In this document: piece by piece, positions 9,392 through 19,223 of the stretch
Numbering within the stretch: the stretch's first letter is position 1
How the letters are laid out: every line of letters starts with the position of its first letter
Source of the DNA: Rapidithrix thailandica
GTDB lineage: Bacteria; Bacteroidota; Bacteroidia; Cytophagales; Flammeovirgaceae
Assembly (NCBI RefSeq): GCF_039710355.1
Contig: NZ_JBDKWZ010000008.1
Location: forward strand, 186,001 to 250,000
Direction: 5' to 3'
DNA length: 64,000 nucleotides
Notes under the pieces: model-generated
What the model was told of the DNA's origin: nothing
The model's database searches: none
Seen by the model: the letters and a program-made list of their open reading frames with translations, nothing else
Position numbers and translations under genes: made by a program

Positions 9392-10741
9392 ATGAGATAT
9401 AAAAATATATTTGCAATTTTCATGATGTTAACAGGGGTTCTGTTTGCATCCTGTACAGAAGAGTTTTTTGAGCCTGAGTTATCTTCTTCCAAATCAACGG
9501 ATCAAGTTAGTAGTATTAATGATTTAAATGCATTGTTATACGGAGCATTAACCAGAATGAGTGAGCCTGAGTTGTATGGTAGAGATTTAATCATTTTAGG
9601 TGATATTCGCTCTGATAATGCTTTGTCAAATGGTAAATCTGGGCGGTTTGTTACTGATAATCAATTTGTTTATACTTCAAATGGAGCGAGGGCTTTAGAT
9701 GTTTGGACAAAAGGCTATGAGGTAATTGCATCTGCCAATATTATTATTAATAGTGAAACGGAGGATAAGGATACACCGGAGGTTAAATATGTAAAAGGAC
9801 AAGCTTATGCTTTGCGAGCACTGATGCATATGAACCTTTTAACTTTGTATGGGCAACAGTATACCGGGGGTACCGAAGGAGTTCCTATTGTGACTAAATT
9901 TTTGGAGAATTTCACTCCGGTTAGAAGCCCTGTACAGGAGGTTTGGGAGCAAATTGGAGCAGATATAGAAGAGGCCAGGAAATTAGTGGACCCTGAATTA
10001 GATCCAAATACTTCAACAGTTCCTGGAAGTATGATGGTTGAAGCTTTGGCTTCGAGATATTTTCTATATACAGAAAATTGGGAAAAAGCCAAGGAGGCTG
10101 CCCTAAATGTGATTAATGCCAATGCGTACAGCTTAATTAGTTCTGCTGGTTATGCTTCTAATTGGGTAAAAGATGAAACAAGTAATGCGATTTTTGAGAT
10201 TGGTATGAATGATACGGATAATGCAGATATTAATGGTTTGTATCAAATATTGGGAAATACCAACTATGGAGATGTTGAAATTACCACTGATCTGTATGAG
10301 CAATTCGAAGCAGGGGATGCTAGAAAGACTATTTATTCTAAATCAGATGGGGTACATAGGTCCTTAAAACACATTGCATTTAGTACAAATGTGAAAGTAT
10401 TTACTTATGCTGAAGTGTTGTTGAATTATGCTGAAGCGCTCATGAGATTGAATGACCCTGAAGCTTTGAATGCGTTAAACGTAATTCCTGTGGCAATGGG
10501 TGCTACTCCATATGCCGTGGCTAACGAAGATAATGTCTTGTTAGAGAGAAGAAAGGAGCTTGCGATGGAAGGCTTTCGCTTTTATGATCTTATGAGAACA
10601 CAACGGGATATTCCTAAGGTTGATCCTCGTCAACGTTATGATGATGGAGGTATTCCTTATGGTTCTTCTAAGTTAGTATTACCGATTCCTCAAGCAGAAA
10701 TTGACGCAAATCCACAAATTGCTCAAAATAAAGATTACTAA
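9392..10741 (+). CDS. SusD/RagB-family nutrient-binding lipoprotein (pair 1)
   Basis: Surface-exposed lipoprotein that caps the SusC barrel encoded just upstream and presents ligand to it. The 449-residue sequence has a lipoprotein signal ending GVLFASC (Cys21). The usual SusD layout follows: an N-terminal SusD-like region with TPR-type helices (YVKGQAYALRALMHMNLL at about residue 132) and a C-terminal RagB/SusD domain with LLNYAEALMRL and RRKELAMEGFRFYDLMRT, the signature near the C-terminus of this family. It is somewhat shorter than the other three SusD proteins in the window and belongs to the classical SusD_RagB type, unlike the other three, which look SusD_2-like. A terminator follows 27 bp after the stop. 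Confidence 0.94.
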   Translation: MRYKNIFAIFMMLTGVLFASCTEEFFEPELSSSKSTDQVSSINDLNALLYGALTRMSEPELYGRDLIILGDIRSDNALSNGKSGRFVTDNQFVYTSNGARALDVWTKGYEVIASANIIINSETEDKDTPEVKYVKGQAYALRALMHMNLLTLYGQQYTGGTEGVPIVTKFLENFTPVRSPVQEVWEQIGADIEEARKLVDPELDPNTSTVPGSMMVEALASRYFLYTENWEKAKEAALNVINANAYSLISSAGYASNWVKDETSNAIFEIGMNDTDNADINGLYQILGNTNYGDVEITTDLYEQFEAGDARKTIYSKSDGVHRSLKHIAFSTNVKVFTYAEVLLNYAEALMRLNDPEALNALNVIPVAMGATPYAVANEDNVLLERRKELAMEGFRFYDLMRTQRDIPKVDPRQRYDDGGIPYGSSKLVLPIPQAEIDANPQIAQNKDY

Positions 10742-10767
10742 TTATATAATTCAACTATTTTGATATC

Positions 10768-10800
10768 AAAAGGCCTGGCTTATGTAAGCCAGGCCTTTTG
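10768..10800 (+). terminator. Rho-independent terminator after SusCD pair 1
   Basis: A 15-bp perfect stem (10768-10782 with 10785-10799, AAAAGGCCTGGCTTA) with a 2-nt apparent loop ends in TTTT. The flanking A and T runs make it usable in both directions. Confidence 0.9.
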
Positions 10801-10864
10801 TATTTATAAAATAAATGTGCAAACTAACAAAGTCTTACCCTTTGGTAATTTATTGTTTAATACT

Positions 10865-11025
10865 GAAGTGAATTAACCTTTTTCTTTTTCCTGAAAAATG
10901 TTTCAAAAACGCCTCCTCGGTGTTACTTTTTTCAACAATAGCTAAAGTTATTCTTTTCAAAAAGTGCCTTGATGAGTTGATTTTGATTCCATGTTCGGTC
11001 AAAAACTATGCGTTTAAACCACTTC
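10865..11025 (+). repeat. 161-bp dispersed intergenic repeat, copy 1
   Basis: Starts GAAGTGAATTAACC and ends TAAACCACTTC, so the ends form an imperfect inverted repeat (9 of 11 positions). It has the same length, with no indels, as the copies at 21264, 29275 and 56630. It contains the hairpin AATAGC...GTTATT (one G-U pair) inside an outer ACTTTTT/AAAAAGT pairing. No target-site duplication is visible. It lies downstream of SusD pair 1. Confidence 0.85.
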
Positions 11026-11744
11026 TGTATCAAGCCAAGTATATGTTTATTTGTTAGAATGCTGGTCTTTATAAAGTTTAGAATCAAATAAGTAGCCCTG
11101 ATATGACTTCTCTCCTTGTAATTGATTGAAGGGATGTTGGTCGTTTGTTGAATTTTTATAGGTAAGTTAATATTTTGGAGTTCGTTGAAAAAACGACAGA
11201 TTACCCATCTTAATCTTCTTTTACCCTCCCTTATACTACCCTAACACTTTCTTGTTCTTCTTTTAAGACTGTGGCCGTTACCCTAATCAACACTGGATAA
11301 TTTGTACTTTTGGAAACCTTGATGTCAAAACGCATCTAAAGCTTTTCCTATTATTTAACTTTTTTGAGGGTGTTTATATTTAACTAATTAAATTTTAATC
11401 CCTCAAAATGGGGGATATTATTTCGTTTTTTTTTAAAAAATCGGCCCTTTACTCATTTTCTCTTCTTTTAAAAAATCTATTATCCTTCCAAATGCCTATT
11501 GTATCATCCAAAATGGGGTATTTTCTATTTTTTAGTTAAATTATTGATTATCAAATTATTAATATTTTTAAAATGTTATTTTTTTGAAAAAATCGTAGTT
11601 TTTTTTGCAGGATTCAAAATTCATTACCACATTTAGGGTGATTTTTGATGATAACTTACATCAAGATGGCAATTGATTCCTTTTACTTTCGGGTGGCTGG
11701 AATGAATTACTAACCAAGTTTTACTAATTAAAAAAAAAGCATCT

Positions 11745-14700
11745 ATGTTGAGAAAACTACGACTGGTCGCATGGATATGCGGCTTGTTTTTGGTGCATAA
11801 TCTTTATGCCCAAGAAAAAACGGTAACAGGTATCGTTACTTCAGCCGAAGATGGCTCTCCGTTACCTGGTGTAAACATCCTTGTAAAAAACACAAACGTA
11901 GGAGCTATTACGGACATCAATGGTAAATACTCCATTAGTGTACCCCAGGATGGCAAAATCCTTCAATTCTCTTTTATTGGTTTTACTACTCAAGAAGTTG
12001 AAATCGGGGAACGAACTTCTGCTAATGTTATTCTGGAAGCGGCTGCTCAAGAGCTTTCCGTAGTAGTGGTAACAGCCATGAACATTTCCCGTGAAAAAGC
12101 ATCATTAGGGTATTCTACCCAAGAGTTGACCTCCGAGAGTGTTTCGAAAGTGAAAGAGTCCAATATTGTGAACTCCCTTTCAGGGAAAGCGGCCGGGGTA
12201 CAGGTCCGTACCAACAATACAATGGGAGGCTCTACCAACATTGTAATCCGGGGAAATAACTCTATTACAGGGGGGAAATCAACCTTTATTTGTGGTAGAT
12301 GGTGTACCCATTGATAACCGCACCGGTAACTCAACTGCTCAACAAGCAGGTGGTTATGGATATGACTATGGTAACGCTGCTTCGGATATCAATCCGGACG
12401 ATGTAGAGTCAATCAACATCTTGAAAGGTGCTGCCGCCACGGCTTTGTATGGTTCCAGAGCGTCTAACGGGGTCGTTTTGATTACTACGAAGAAAGGTAC
12501 TAGCCGCAAAGGTATCGGTATCTCTTTGTCAACGGGGGTAACCGTTGGTAAAATCGACAAAAAAACCTTTGCTGAGTACCAAGATCAATACGGTGCCGGA
12601 TACGGGCCTTCTTATGGCCCTACAAGAAGTGGATATTTTGAAGAGGATGATATTGACGGAGACGGTACACCTGACTTGATCGTGCCTTTAACGGAAGATG
12701 CTTCGTATGGTGGCCGATTCGATCCTAATTTGAATGTATATCACTGGGACTCTTTTGTGCCGGAATCAGACAACTTCGGAAAAAAATATCCTTATCTCGC
12801 AGCGAAAAATTCTCCGGTGGAGTTTTTCGAGACCCAACGTACTTTGAATAATAGTATCTCTTTGTACGGAGGTGATGATAAGTCAACATTCCGGGTGAGT
12901 TATACCAACTACGATATGAAAGACATTCTACCGAACAGTAGAATGAAAAAACATACGGTGAAATTTACAGGTGGAACAAAAATCAACGAAAAGTTGAAAG
13001 CGGATGTGTCTTTTCAATACAACTTCAATGATGTGAAAGGCCGTTTTTCTACCGGGTATAGCGATAACTTGATGACCCAATTCCGCTCTTGGTGGCAAGT
13101 GAATGCGGATGTGAAAGCCTTGGAAGATATTTATAAGAAGACGGGCAAAAACTACAATTGGAACCCTAAGAACTATAGTAACCCTGAAACGCCTATCTTT
13201 TGGGACAACCCTTATTGGACGCGTTACGAGAACTACAATACAGATACCCGTAGCCGGATCATTAGCCGGGTGAGCTTGAACTATACCATCAATGACTGGC
13301 TGAGCTTAACAGGTCGTGCGTCTATTGACAAGTATGATGAAGTAAGAGAAGAAAGAAGACAAATCGGTAGTGTGCCTACAGCTTTTGGTATTAACAGAAA
13401 TGACGAAGGTTCAGGTTATCAAAGAGAAGAGAGAACAGTAAGCGAGTACAACTATGACCTGTTGTTGACTGCTAGCAAGCAGCTTTCCGATGATTTGTCA
13501 TTGTCAGCTCTCTTAGGTTCGAATATCCGTAGAAATACGTTTGAGACGGTACGTTCTTCTTCTAACGGAGGGCTTATGGCGAGAAATGTATGGGCCTTAA
13601 GTAATTCTACAAACCCAAATCCTTTCCCTGTAGAAGATGCTACTGAAAAAGAAGTATACGGTTATTTTGCCAACGTGAACTTGGGTTATAAGCAAATGTT
13701 GTATTTGGATTTGACAGATCGTGTAGATATTTCTTCTTCTCTTCCGGTAAACAACAACACTTATAACTACTGGTCAGGTGCATTGAGTTTTGTGTTTTCT
13801 GAAGTAATTAACACAAACTGGATGGACTTTGGTAAAGTGCGTTTAAGTTATGGTGAAGTAGGTAATGACACGGATGCCAACAGGACTTCAGATGCTTACA
13901 AAAGATTTGACAACTTTGGTAATACGGTGTTGTACAGTAGAAATAATACCAAAAACAATCCTGAATTAAAGCCGGAAAGAATTAAGAGTATTGAGGCTGG
14001 CTTGGCGATGGCTGCTTTTGATAATCGGGTGAATTTCGATGTTTCTTTCTACAAAACTAACGCTACGGACCAAATTATGGAAGTAAAAGTTAGTGATGCA
14101 ACAGGCTATTCTGCCAAAGTAGTAAATGGTGGTGAAGTAGAAAACAGAGGTATTGAATTAGTATTGGGTGGTGATATCATCCGTACAAACTCGGGTTTTA
14201 CTTGGAATACTACGATTAACTGGACCAAAAACCAAAGTGAGGTGATTTCTTTGGCAGAAGGCGTGAACAACTTTGTGTTGGGTGACTACCAAGGTGGTGT
14301 AACCTTGAATGCTACGGTAGGACAACCGTTTGGTATCTTAAAAGGTACTGGTTTTCAGTATTTGAATGGACAAAAAGTGGTGAACGATGATGGGTATTAT
14401 GTTTCTGTAGCAGATCAAATCATTGGAGATCCTAACCCGGATTGGCTAGGAGGTATTAACAACTCATTCTCTTATAAAGGTTTGACATTAGGCTTTTTGA
14501 TTGATATTCAAAGAGGTGGGGATGTATATTCATTGGACATGCATTATGGACAAGGTACAGGTGTGTTAGCGAATACCGTAGGCTTGAATGACAAAGGTAA
14601 TCCTATAAGAAGTCCGGTAGAAGACGGTGGAGGAATCTTGTTCCCAGGGGTTACTGCAAATGGTGAACCTAACACTACGTATGCCTCTGCAACTACATAT

Positions 14701-15000
14701 GGTGGGGCTTTCTACTGGGGGGATGATAAATTTAACCCTGGTCAAATGACGGTTTATGATGCTTCTTATGTGAAATTAAGAGAGCTTTCATTGACCTATA
14801 CCTTGCCTAAAACCTGGATCAAATCTTTTGCTCAAAGAGTAGATTTATCCTTGGTAGGAAGAAACTTATGGATCATTGACAAAAACTTGCCTTATGCTGA
14901 TCCTGAGTCTGGTTTGGGTGCCGGAAATGCTCAAGGGTATATTTCCGGAGCTTATCCTACCGTACGTTCTATGGGATTCAAATTGGATATTGAACTCTAA
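11745..15000 (+). pseudogene. SusC/RagA-family transporter interrupted by a 1-bp frameshift (pair 2)
   Basis: Encodes a TonB-linked outer membrane barrel of about 1084 residues when one G is removed from the G6 run at 12270-12275. As written, frame one stops at 12314 after 189 residues, and the second frame carries the rest of the plug and the barrel (12292-15000 open). Restoring the frame gives the expected junction SITGGNQPLFVVDGVPIDN, the normal SusC plug motif. Domains: signal peptide ending LYAQ, carboxypeptidase-regulatory-like domain (24-110), plug with ATALYGSRASNGVVLITTKK, then the barrel ending LDIEL. The rest of the gene is intact with no other lesion, so this is a sequencing error, a very recent mutation or possible slippage-based switching, not an old pseudogene. 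Its SusD partner follows after 18 bp. Confidence 0.9.
12270..12275 (+). other. G6 homopolymer at SusC frameshift
   Basis: A run of six G (12270-12275) falls exactly where the two open frames of the SusC gene must be joined; five G restores one continuous frame. Confidence 0.85.
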
Positions 15001-15018
15001 TCAAAAACGAGATCACAC

Positions 15019-16620
15019 ATGAAAAAAATATTAATATTAGCTTTCGCTGCTTTGGGGTTAGTAGCATGCGATGACCGGATGGAAAAGCTGAATAAGCCCA
15101 CCAAAAACCCTTTAGAAGTTCCAGCTTCTACTCTATATGCTCAAGGGGTCCGGGAGGCCTTTGACATGATGGTAAATACTAACGTGAATGAGAATGTATG
15201 GCGTTTATTTGCTCAATATTGGGCGCAAACCACCTACCCCGATGAAAGTCAATACAACTTGGTAGGAAGAACCATTCCCGCTACCGTTTGGCAAAATGGC
15301 TACCGGGATGCCTTGTCTGATTTGGTAGAAGGCCGGAGGTTAGTGGTTGCTGAGATGGAAAGCGGAACATCTTCTATTCCTGAAGAAGTATTGAAAAACC
15401 AGATTGCATTGTTGGATATCATGAGTGCGTATGTATACTCTGTATTAGTGGACACCTTCGGAGATATTCCTTTTGAAGAAACTTTTGATACGGAAAATGT
15501 TACGCCTAAATACGATGATGCAGCCGCCACCTATGATAACATCGTGGTAATGCTTGACGAGGCCGTTGCAAGTATCGATTTTGACGCTGAAGGTTTTGCA
15601 AACACTCAAGACCCAGTATACGAAGGCTCTTTGGAAAACTGGGCAAAGTTCGCTGCTACGCTTAAAATGCGTTTGGGTATGCGCTTGGCCGATGTAGATG
15701 CTGCTAAATCTCAAAAATGGGTGAATGAAGCATTGGCTGCCGGAATTTTCGAAAGCAATGCGGACAATGCATCCATTACTTACTTCTCTGTAGCTCCAAA
15801 CACAAACCCATTGTATGAGGACTTGGTGTTGAGCGGTAGAGCTGACTTCATCGTTTCCAACACGTTGGTAGACCTGTTGAACGATTTGCAGGATCCTCGT
15901 ATGATGACCTACGCGGCAAATCCTATCAGTTTCAAATTCCGTGAAGAAAACGAAGTGAAACAAGATTCTTTGATTGAAGATGGCGTAGGACGTTTTGTTT
16001 TGTATGAAGATGCGGACGGAAATGATTATTTGGAATATAAAGAAACGCCATTTGTGATGCCCGCTTCGGATGCAGGAAAAAATCCTAGATTGTATGTAGG
16101 AGGTGTCTATGGAAGTGCAAACTCATATAAAGTGTATTCTCATATTGGAGATGTGTATTATGTTCCTGAATTAAAGGGTACCATAATCAATTATGCCGAA
16201 ACGCAATTCTTGTTAGCGGAAGCTGCGGAAAGAGGAGGGTATAACACCACAATGTCCGCTGAAGAATATTACAATACCGGTATCAAAGCCTCTTTCGACC
16301 AATGGGATGTAGAAGGAGTGAACGATTACCTGGCATTGGATCATATAGCATATACCACAGCTCCGGGCGATTGGAAGCAAAAGATTGGTACACAAATGTG
16401 GCTCGCTCTGTATAACCAAGGTTTTGAAGGGTGGACTACCTGGAGAAGATTAGATATGGATCTGATGAATACTCCTGCCGGTATGGATTTCGAAGATATT
16501 CCGGTACGTTTCACTTATCCTTTGAATGAAGGACAATTAAACGGTCAAAACTATCACAGTGCCGGTGAAAAAATCGGAGGTGACAAAGTTTCCACGAAAT
16601 TATTCTGGGACGCCAACTAA
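15019..16620 (+). CDS. SusD/RagB-family lipoprotein, SusD_2-like (pair 2)
   Basis: Nutrient-binding outer membrane lipoprotein partner of the SusC gene 18 bp upstream. The 533-residue protein has a lipoprotein signal ending LGLVAC (Cys17). The mature start KLNKPTKNPLEVPASTLYAQ is the N-P motif typical of the SusD-like family 2 proteins often annotated as SusD and RagB outer membrane lipoprotein. Helical regions follow with ENWAKFAATLKMRLGMRLAD (about 210-235) and NYAETQFLLAEAAERGGYN (about 393-412). The C-terminal region has WLALYNQGFEGWTTWRR, the conserved signature with the Trp-rich turn, and ends KLFWDAN, which resembles the FWDVK and WWDVN ends of the SusD proteins of pairs 4 and 3. Confidence 0.94.
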   Translation: MKKILILAFAALGLVACDDRMEKLNKPTKNPLEVPASTLYAQGVREAFDMMVNTNVNENVWRLFAQYWAQTTYPDESQYNLVGRTIPATVWQNGYRDALSDLVEGRRLVVAEMESGTSSIPEEVLKNQIALLDIMSAYVYSVLVDTFGDIPFEETFDTENVTPKYDDAAATYDNIVVMLDEAVASIDFDAEGFANTQDPVYEGSLENWAKFAATLKMRLGMRLADVDAAKSQKWVNEALAAGIFESNADNASITYFSVAPNTNPLYEDLVLSGRADFIVSNTLVDLLNDLQDPRMMTYAANPISFKFREENEVKQDSLIEDGVGRFVLYEDADGNDYLEYKETPFVMPASDAGKNPRLYVGGVYGSANSYKVYSHIGDVYYVPELKGTIINYAETQFLLAEAAERGGYNTTMSAEEYYNTGIKASFDQWDVEGVNDYLALDHIAYTTAPGDWKQKIGTQMWLALYNQGFEGWTTWRRLDMDLMNTPAGMDFEDIPVRFTYPLNEGQLNGQNYHSAGEKIGGDKVSTKLFWDAN

Positions 16621-16640
16621 TTTCCTCTCAAACGCTTACC

Positions 16641-16668
16641 AAGCCTCTTCGAAAGAAGAGGCTTTTTT
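16641..16668 (+). terminator. Rho-independent terminator after SusCD pair 2
   Basis: A 10-bp perfect stem (16641-16650 with 16655-16664) closed by a GAAA tetraloop is followed by a T run. It lies 20 bp after the SusD stop. Confidence 0.92.
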
Positions 16669-16831
16669 TGTGGGTAGAAAGAAAAGGTTCTGATTGAAAT
16701 TGACCATTGTACCTCTAAAATGCACTTCCCCTTATAACAAGCTTCCCAACCATTCACCTTTCTTAAGGCTCTTCTTTGTATATCTTTGAGAAGTATTTTA
16801 TATTCAACTGATTAGATCAAGCTAAATCATT

Positions 16832-18325
16832 ATGAGATATTTTTGCATCTTTTTCTGTTTGTTGCTGGTTGGGTTTGCACATGCTCAGGTGAACATTGAC
16901 CGCGTTGAGGTTCCTCTCAATAATGCCAATGACGAATACCACATCATTACACTGGAAGAAAAGGGTTTGTTGCTATTCGTACAAGATGAAGGTAGTTTAT
17001 TTGGCAATGGACAAAATTGGACCATTACACATTACGATACTTCTATGGTAGAATTGTGGGCCGCACCTTTAACCATTAAAAATGGTAAACTGGATTTCCA
17101 GGGCTTCGATGTGGAAGACGATAAAGTGTATTTGTATTTTCAAAAATATTCCAGAGGAGAGTATTCCATCGTAGAAGTGGACCCTTTGCGTAGAGAGGTC
17201 CATGAATTTGAACTCTTTTCATTTAAAAATATGGAATACGTGGACTTTAAAGTGATTAAGGGCTGGGCATTCATCTTGGGAAATGCGAAACGTACCCCTA
17301 TGATCTTACATTGTCAGTTGAATAAACAGAAGCGGCCGGTAGTCAATCTTTTGCAAAACTCGTTCACCAAAAAATCCGAAGTGCCTTCCTTAGCCAAGGA
17401 TACGGTGAACCAAATTATCAATATGACCATCAATAACTGGAAGGGAGGTAAGAATCACATGGTGGCAAAAGCATATTACCCGAAAGGGGAAACCGCCTTT
17501 GAAATTCCCTTGAGGCATAGTACTGACAAAAACCTGTTGAATGGGCACATCACATTGACGAAGTATGGGAAAATGTTGGTAATCGGAACTTATTCTAACC
17601 GCAATTCGGAGTATTCCGATGGTTTGTTTATCGCAGAACACAACGGGCAGGAGCTGGCTTATGTAAAGTTTCACAACTTTGCCTCTCTGAATAATTTTTT
17701 GAATTATATGTCCGAAGGAAAACAAGGACGCATCGAAAAAAAACTCAAAAAGAAAAAAGAAAAGGGAAAAGACCTGAACTTGCAATACCGGCTTAATGTA
17801 CATGAACTAATCCAGAAAAAAGAGCAAAATATCATGATTGCCGAGGCTTATTACCCCGTCTACCGGACAGAACGGGTGTATGATTGGTACTATGGCAGCC
17901 GGGTATACACGTATGTGCGAGTGTTTGATGGCTATGAATTTACGCATGCCATGGCTGCAGGTTTTGATCAAAAGGGGAATTTGACCTGGGACAATAGTTT
18001 TGAGCTGGACCGGGTACGTTATCGATATTTAAGACCTGTGGTAAGAGCCGGAGTAAGGAATGATTATATTAAGCTCTCCTATAGTTTTAAAGGTGAACTT
18101 CGCTCAAAATTTATCAAAGGGAATGATCTGGTAGAGGAAGTGTCCGAGTCCGAAATGGCTACCGGACACAAAGCGGATAAAATCAAACGCAGTTTTGAAG
18201 ACCGTTTGGACTATTGGTTTGGGAATTATTTTGTGGCATGGGGTATCCAACGCATTAAAAATAAAGAAGAAGGTGAACTTAAAGGAAAAAGGAACGTATT
18301 CTATTTTAATAAAATATCTTTTTAA
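16832..18325 (+). CDS. Secreted hypothetical protein, possibly beta-propeller-like
   Basis: A 497-residue protein with a clear signal peptide (residues 1-18, cleavage near AHAQ|VN). I do not recognise the family. The body alternates short beta strands and turns (for example KVYLYFQKYSRGEYSIVEVD and MLVIGTYSNRNSEYSDGLF), a pattern consistent with a beta-propeller or similar all-beta fold. A strongly basic segment (GRIEKKLKKKKEKGK, about 300-316) interrupts it, and an aromatic stretch follows (VYDWYYGSRVYTYVRVFDGYEF). There is no lipobox or T9SS tail. It is transcribed alone, between the SusCD pair 2 terminator and a lipoprotein gene, and may be co-transcribed with that lipoprotein (150 bp gap with no clear terminator). 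Function is unknown; a periplasmic location is inference. Confidence 0.8.
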   Translation: MRYFCIFFCLLLVGFAHAQVNIDRVEVPLNNANDEYHIITLEEKGLLLFVQDEGSLFGNGQNWTITHYDTSMVELWAAPLTIKNGKLDFQGFDVEDDKVYLYFQKYSRGEYSIVEVDPLRREVHEFELFSFKNMEYVDFKVIKGWAFILGNAKRTPMILHCQLNKQKRPVVNLLQNSFTKKSEVPSLAKDTVNQIINMTINNWKGGKNHMVAKAYYPKGETAFEIPLRHSTDKNLLNGHITLTKYGKMLVIGTYSNRNSEYSDGLFIAEHNGQELAYVKFHNFASLNNFLNYMSEGKQGRIEKKLKKKKEKGKDLNLQYRLNVHELIQKKEQNIMIAEAYYPVYRTERVYDWYYGSRVYTYVRVFDGYEFTHAMAAGFDQKGNLTWDNSFELDRVRYRYLRPVVRAGVRNDYIKLSYSFKGELRSKFIKGNDLVEEVSESEMATGHKADKIKRSFEDRLDYWFGNYFVAWGIQRIKNKEEGELKGKRNVFYFNKISF

Positions 18326-18475
18326 GAAGTATTGGGGATTTGTATAAATGAAAACACCTTGAAAGGGCAGCTCAAACATCGGAAAATAAGTGAATGAAAT
18401 TCAAGGGTGGTGTGTATACTTTCTGTCTTCAGTTTAAAACAACTTTATTCTTTAATAAAAACACACATATTCATT

Positions 18476-19147
18476 ATGATTGCACCAAAATCAATGATTC
18501 TCTCCCTCTTGTTCTCTTTTGCCTTATTGGCTTGTGGAGGTGGAGACGAATCTTCAAAATCATCGGAATCTGCCCAAGAAGAAAATGAAGTTGGCTTGGG
18601 AGATTACGCCTCAGCATTGAAAGAAATGGAGAAAGCTGCTGAAGAGATGGAAAAGAATATGGAAGAAGGGGTGACGGTAGAGCCTGTGGATTTTAGAAAA
18701 TTGAAAGAATTGTTGCCTCAAACTGCTGTCGGAATTGAGCGAACGAGCACTGAAGGGGAAAAAACCGGAACGATGGGCTTTAAGATGTCTAACGTAGAAG
18801 CCGGGTACGAAACAGAAGACTATTCAAAATCGGTGGAGGTCACCATCATGGATATGGGTTCTATGGGGGCTGGGATGAGTGTATTGGCCGCCGGGTGGAT
18901 CATGGCGGATATTGACCGTGAAACGGAAAACGAATATGAAAAAACAACCAAAATTCAAGGGCACAAAGCATTTGAAAAGTTCGACTACAATGATAAAAGA
19001 GGGGAATTGTCGCTATTGGTAGCAAAAAGATTTATCGTAGAAATCAAAGGGAAAGGCGTTGAAATGGACGAGCTGAAAGAGGTGGTGGATGAGATTGACT
19101 TGGATGCATTGGAAGCGATGAAAGACGAAGGAAAAAGCAAAGAATAA
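18476..19147 (+). CDS. Small lipoprotein of unknown function
   Basis: A 223-residue lipoprotein with a signal ending SFALLAC (Cys20 from the chosen start). The ATG at 18476 is preferred over an in-frame ATG at 18407 because it gives a normal-length signal; an ATG at 18494 is also possible. After a Ser/Glu-rich linker there is a Met-rich acidic helix (LKEMEKAAEEMEKNMEEG) and then a compact alpha/beta domain (about 75-205) with TAVGIERTSTEGEKTG and FEKFDYNDKRGELSLLVAKR. This resembles lipoproteins of Bacteroidota annotated only as hypothetical, and I cannot assign a function. It ends at a strong bidirectional terminator shared with the convergent glycogen synthase gene. Confidence 0.82.
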   Translation: MIAPKSMILSLLFSFALLACGGGDESSKSSESAQEENEVGLGDYASALKEMEKAAEEMEKNMEEGVTVEPVDFRKLKELLPQTAVGIERTSTEGEKTGTMGFKMSNVEAGYETEDYSKSVEVTIMDMGSMGAGMSVLAAGWIMADIDRETENEYEKTTKIQGHKAFEKFDYNDKRGELSLLVAKRFIVEIKGKGVEMDELKEVVDEIDLDALEAMKDEGKSKE

Positions 19148-19160
19148 GGCTTCTTAATTT

Positions 19161-19207
19161 GTATAAAAAACGGTAATCTTACTTTTGAAGATTACCGTTT
19201 TTTATAC
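19161..19207. terminator. Bidirectional terminator between lipoprotein and glycogen synthase genes
   Basis: A 20-bp perfect inverted repeat (19161-19180 with 19188-19207) with a 7-nt loop. The A6 and T6 flanks inside the stem give a U-tract on either strand, suiting the convergent gene ends at 19147 (+) and 19224 (-). Confidence 0.92.
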
Positions 19208-19223
19208 ACATACACCTTTTTTG

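Larger units (their letters stand above)
10742..11744. other. 1-kb intergenic region between SusCD pairs 1 and 2
   Basis: Contains the terminator at 10768-10800, the first 161-bp repeat (10865-11025), and about 700 bp of AT-rich sequence without a credible ORF. Upstream of the second SusC gene there are two related G-rich blocks, TGGGGGATATT at 11409-11419 and AAAATGGGGTATTTT near 11510-11524; the first matches the block upstream of the first SusC gene. Confidence 0.5.
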
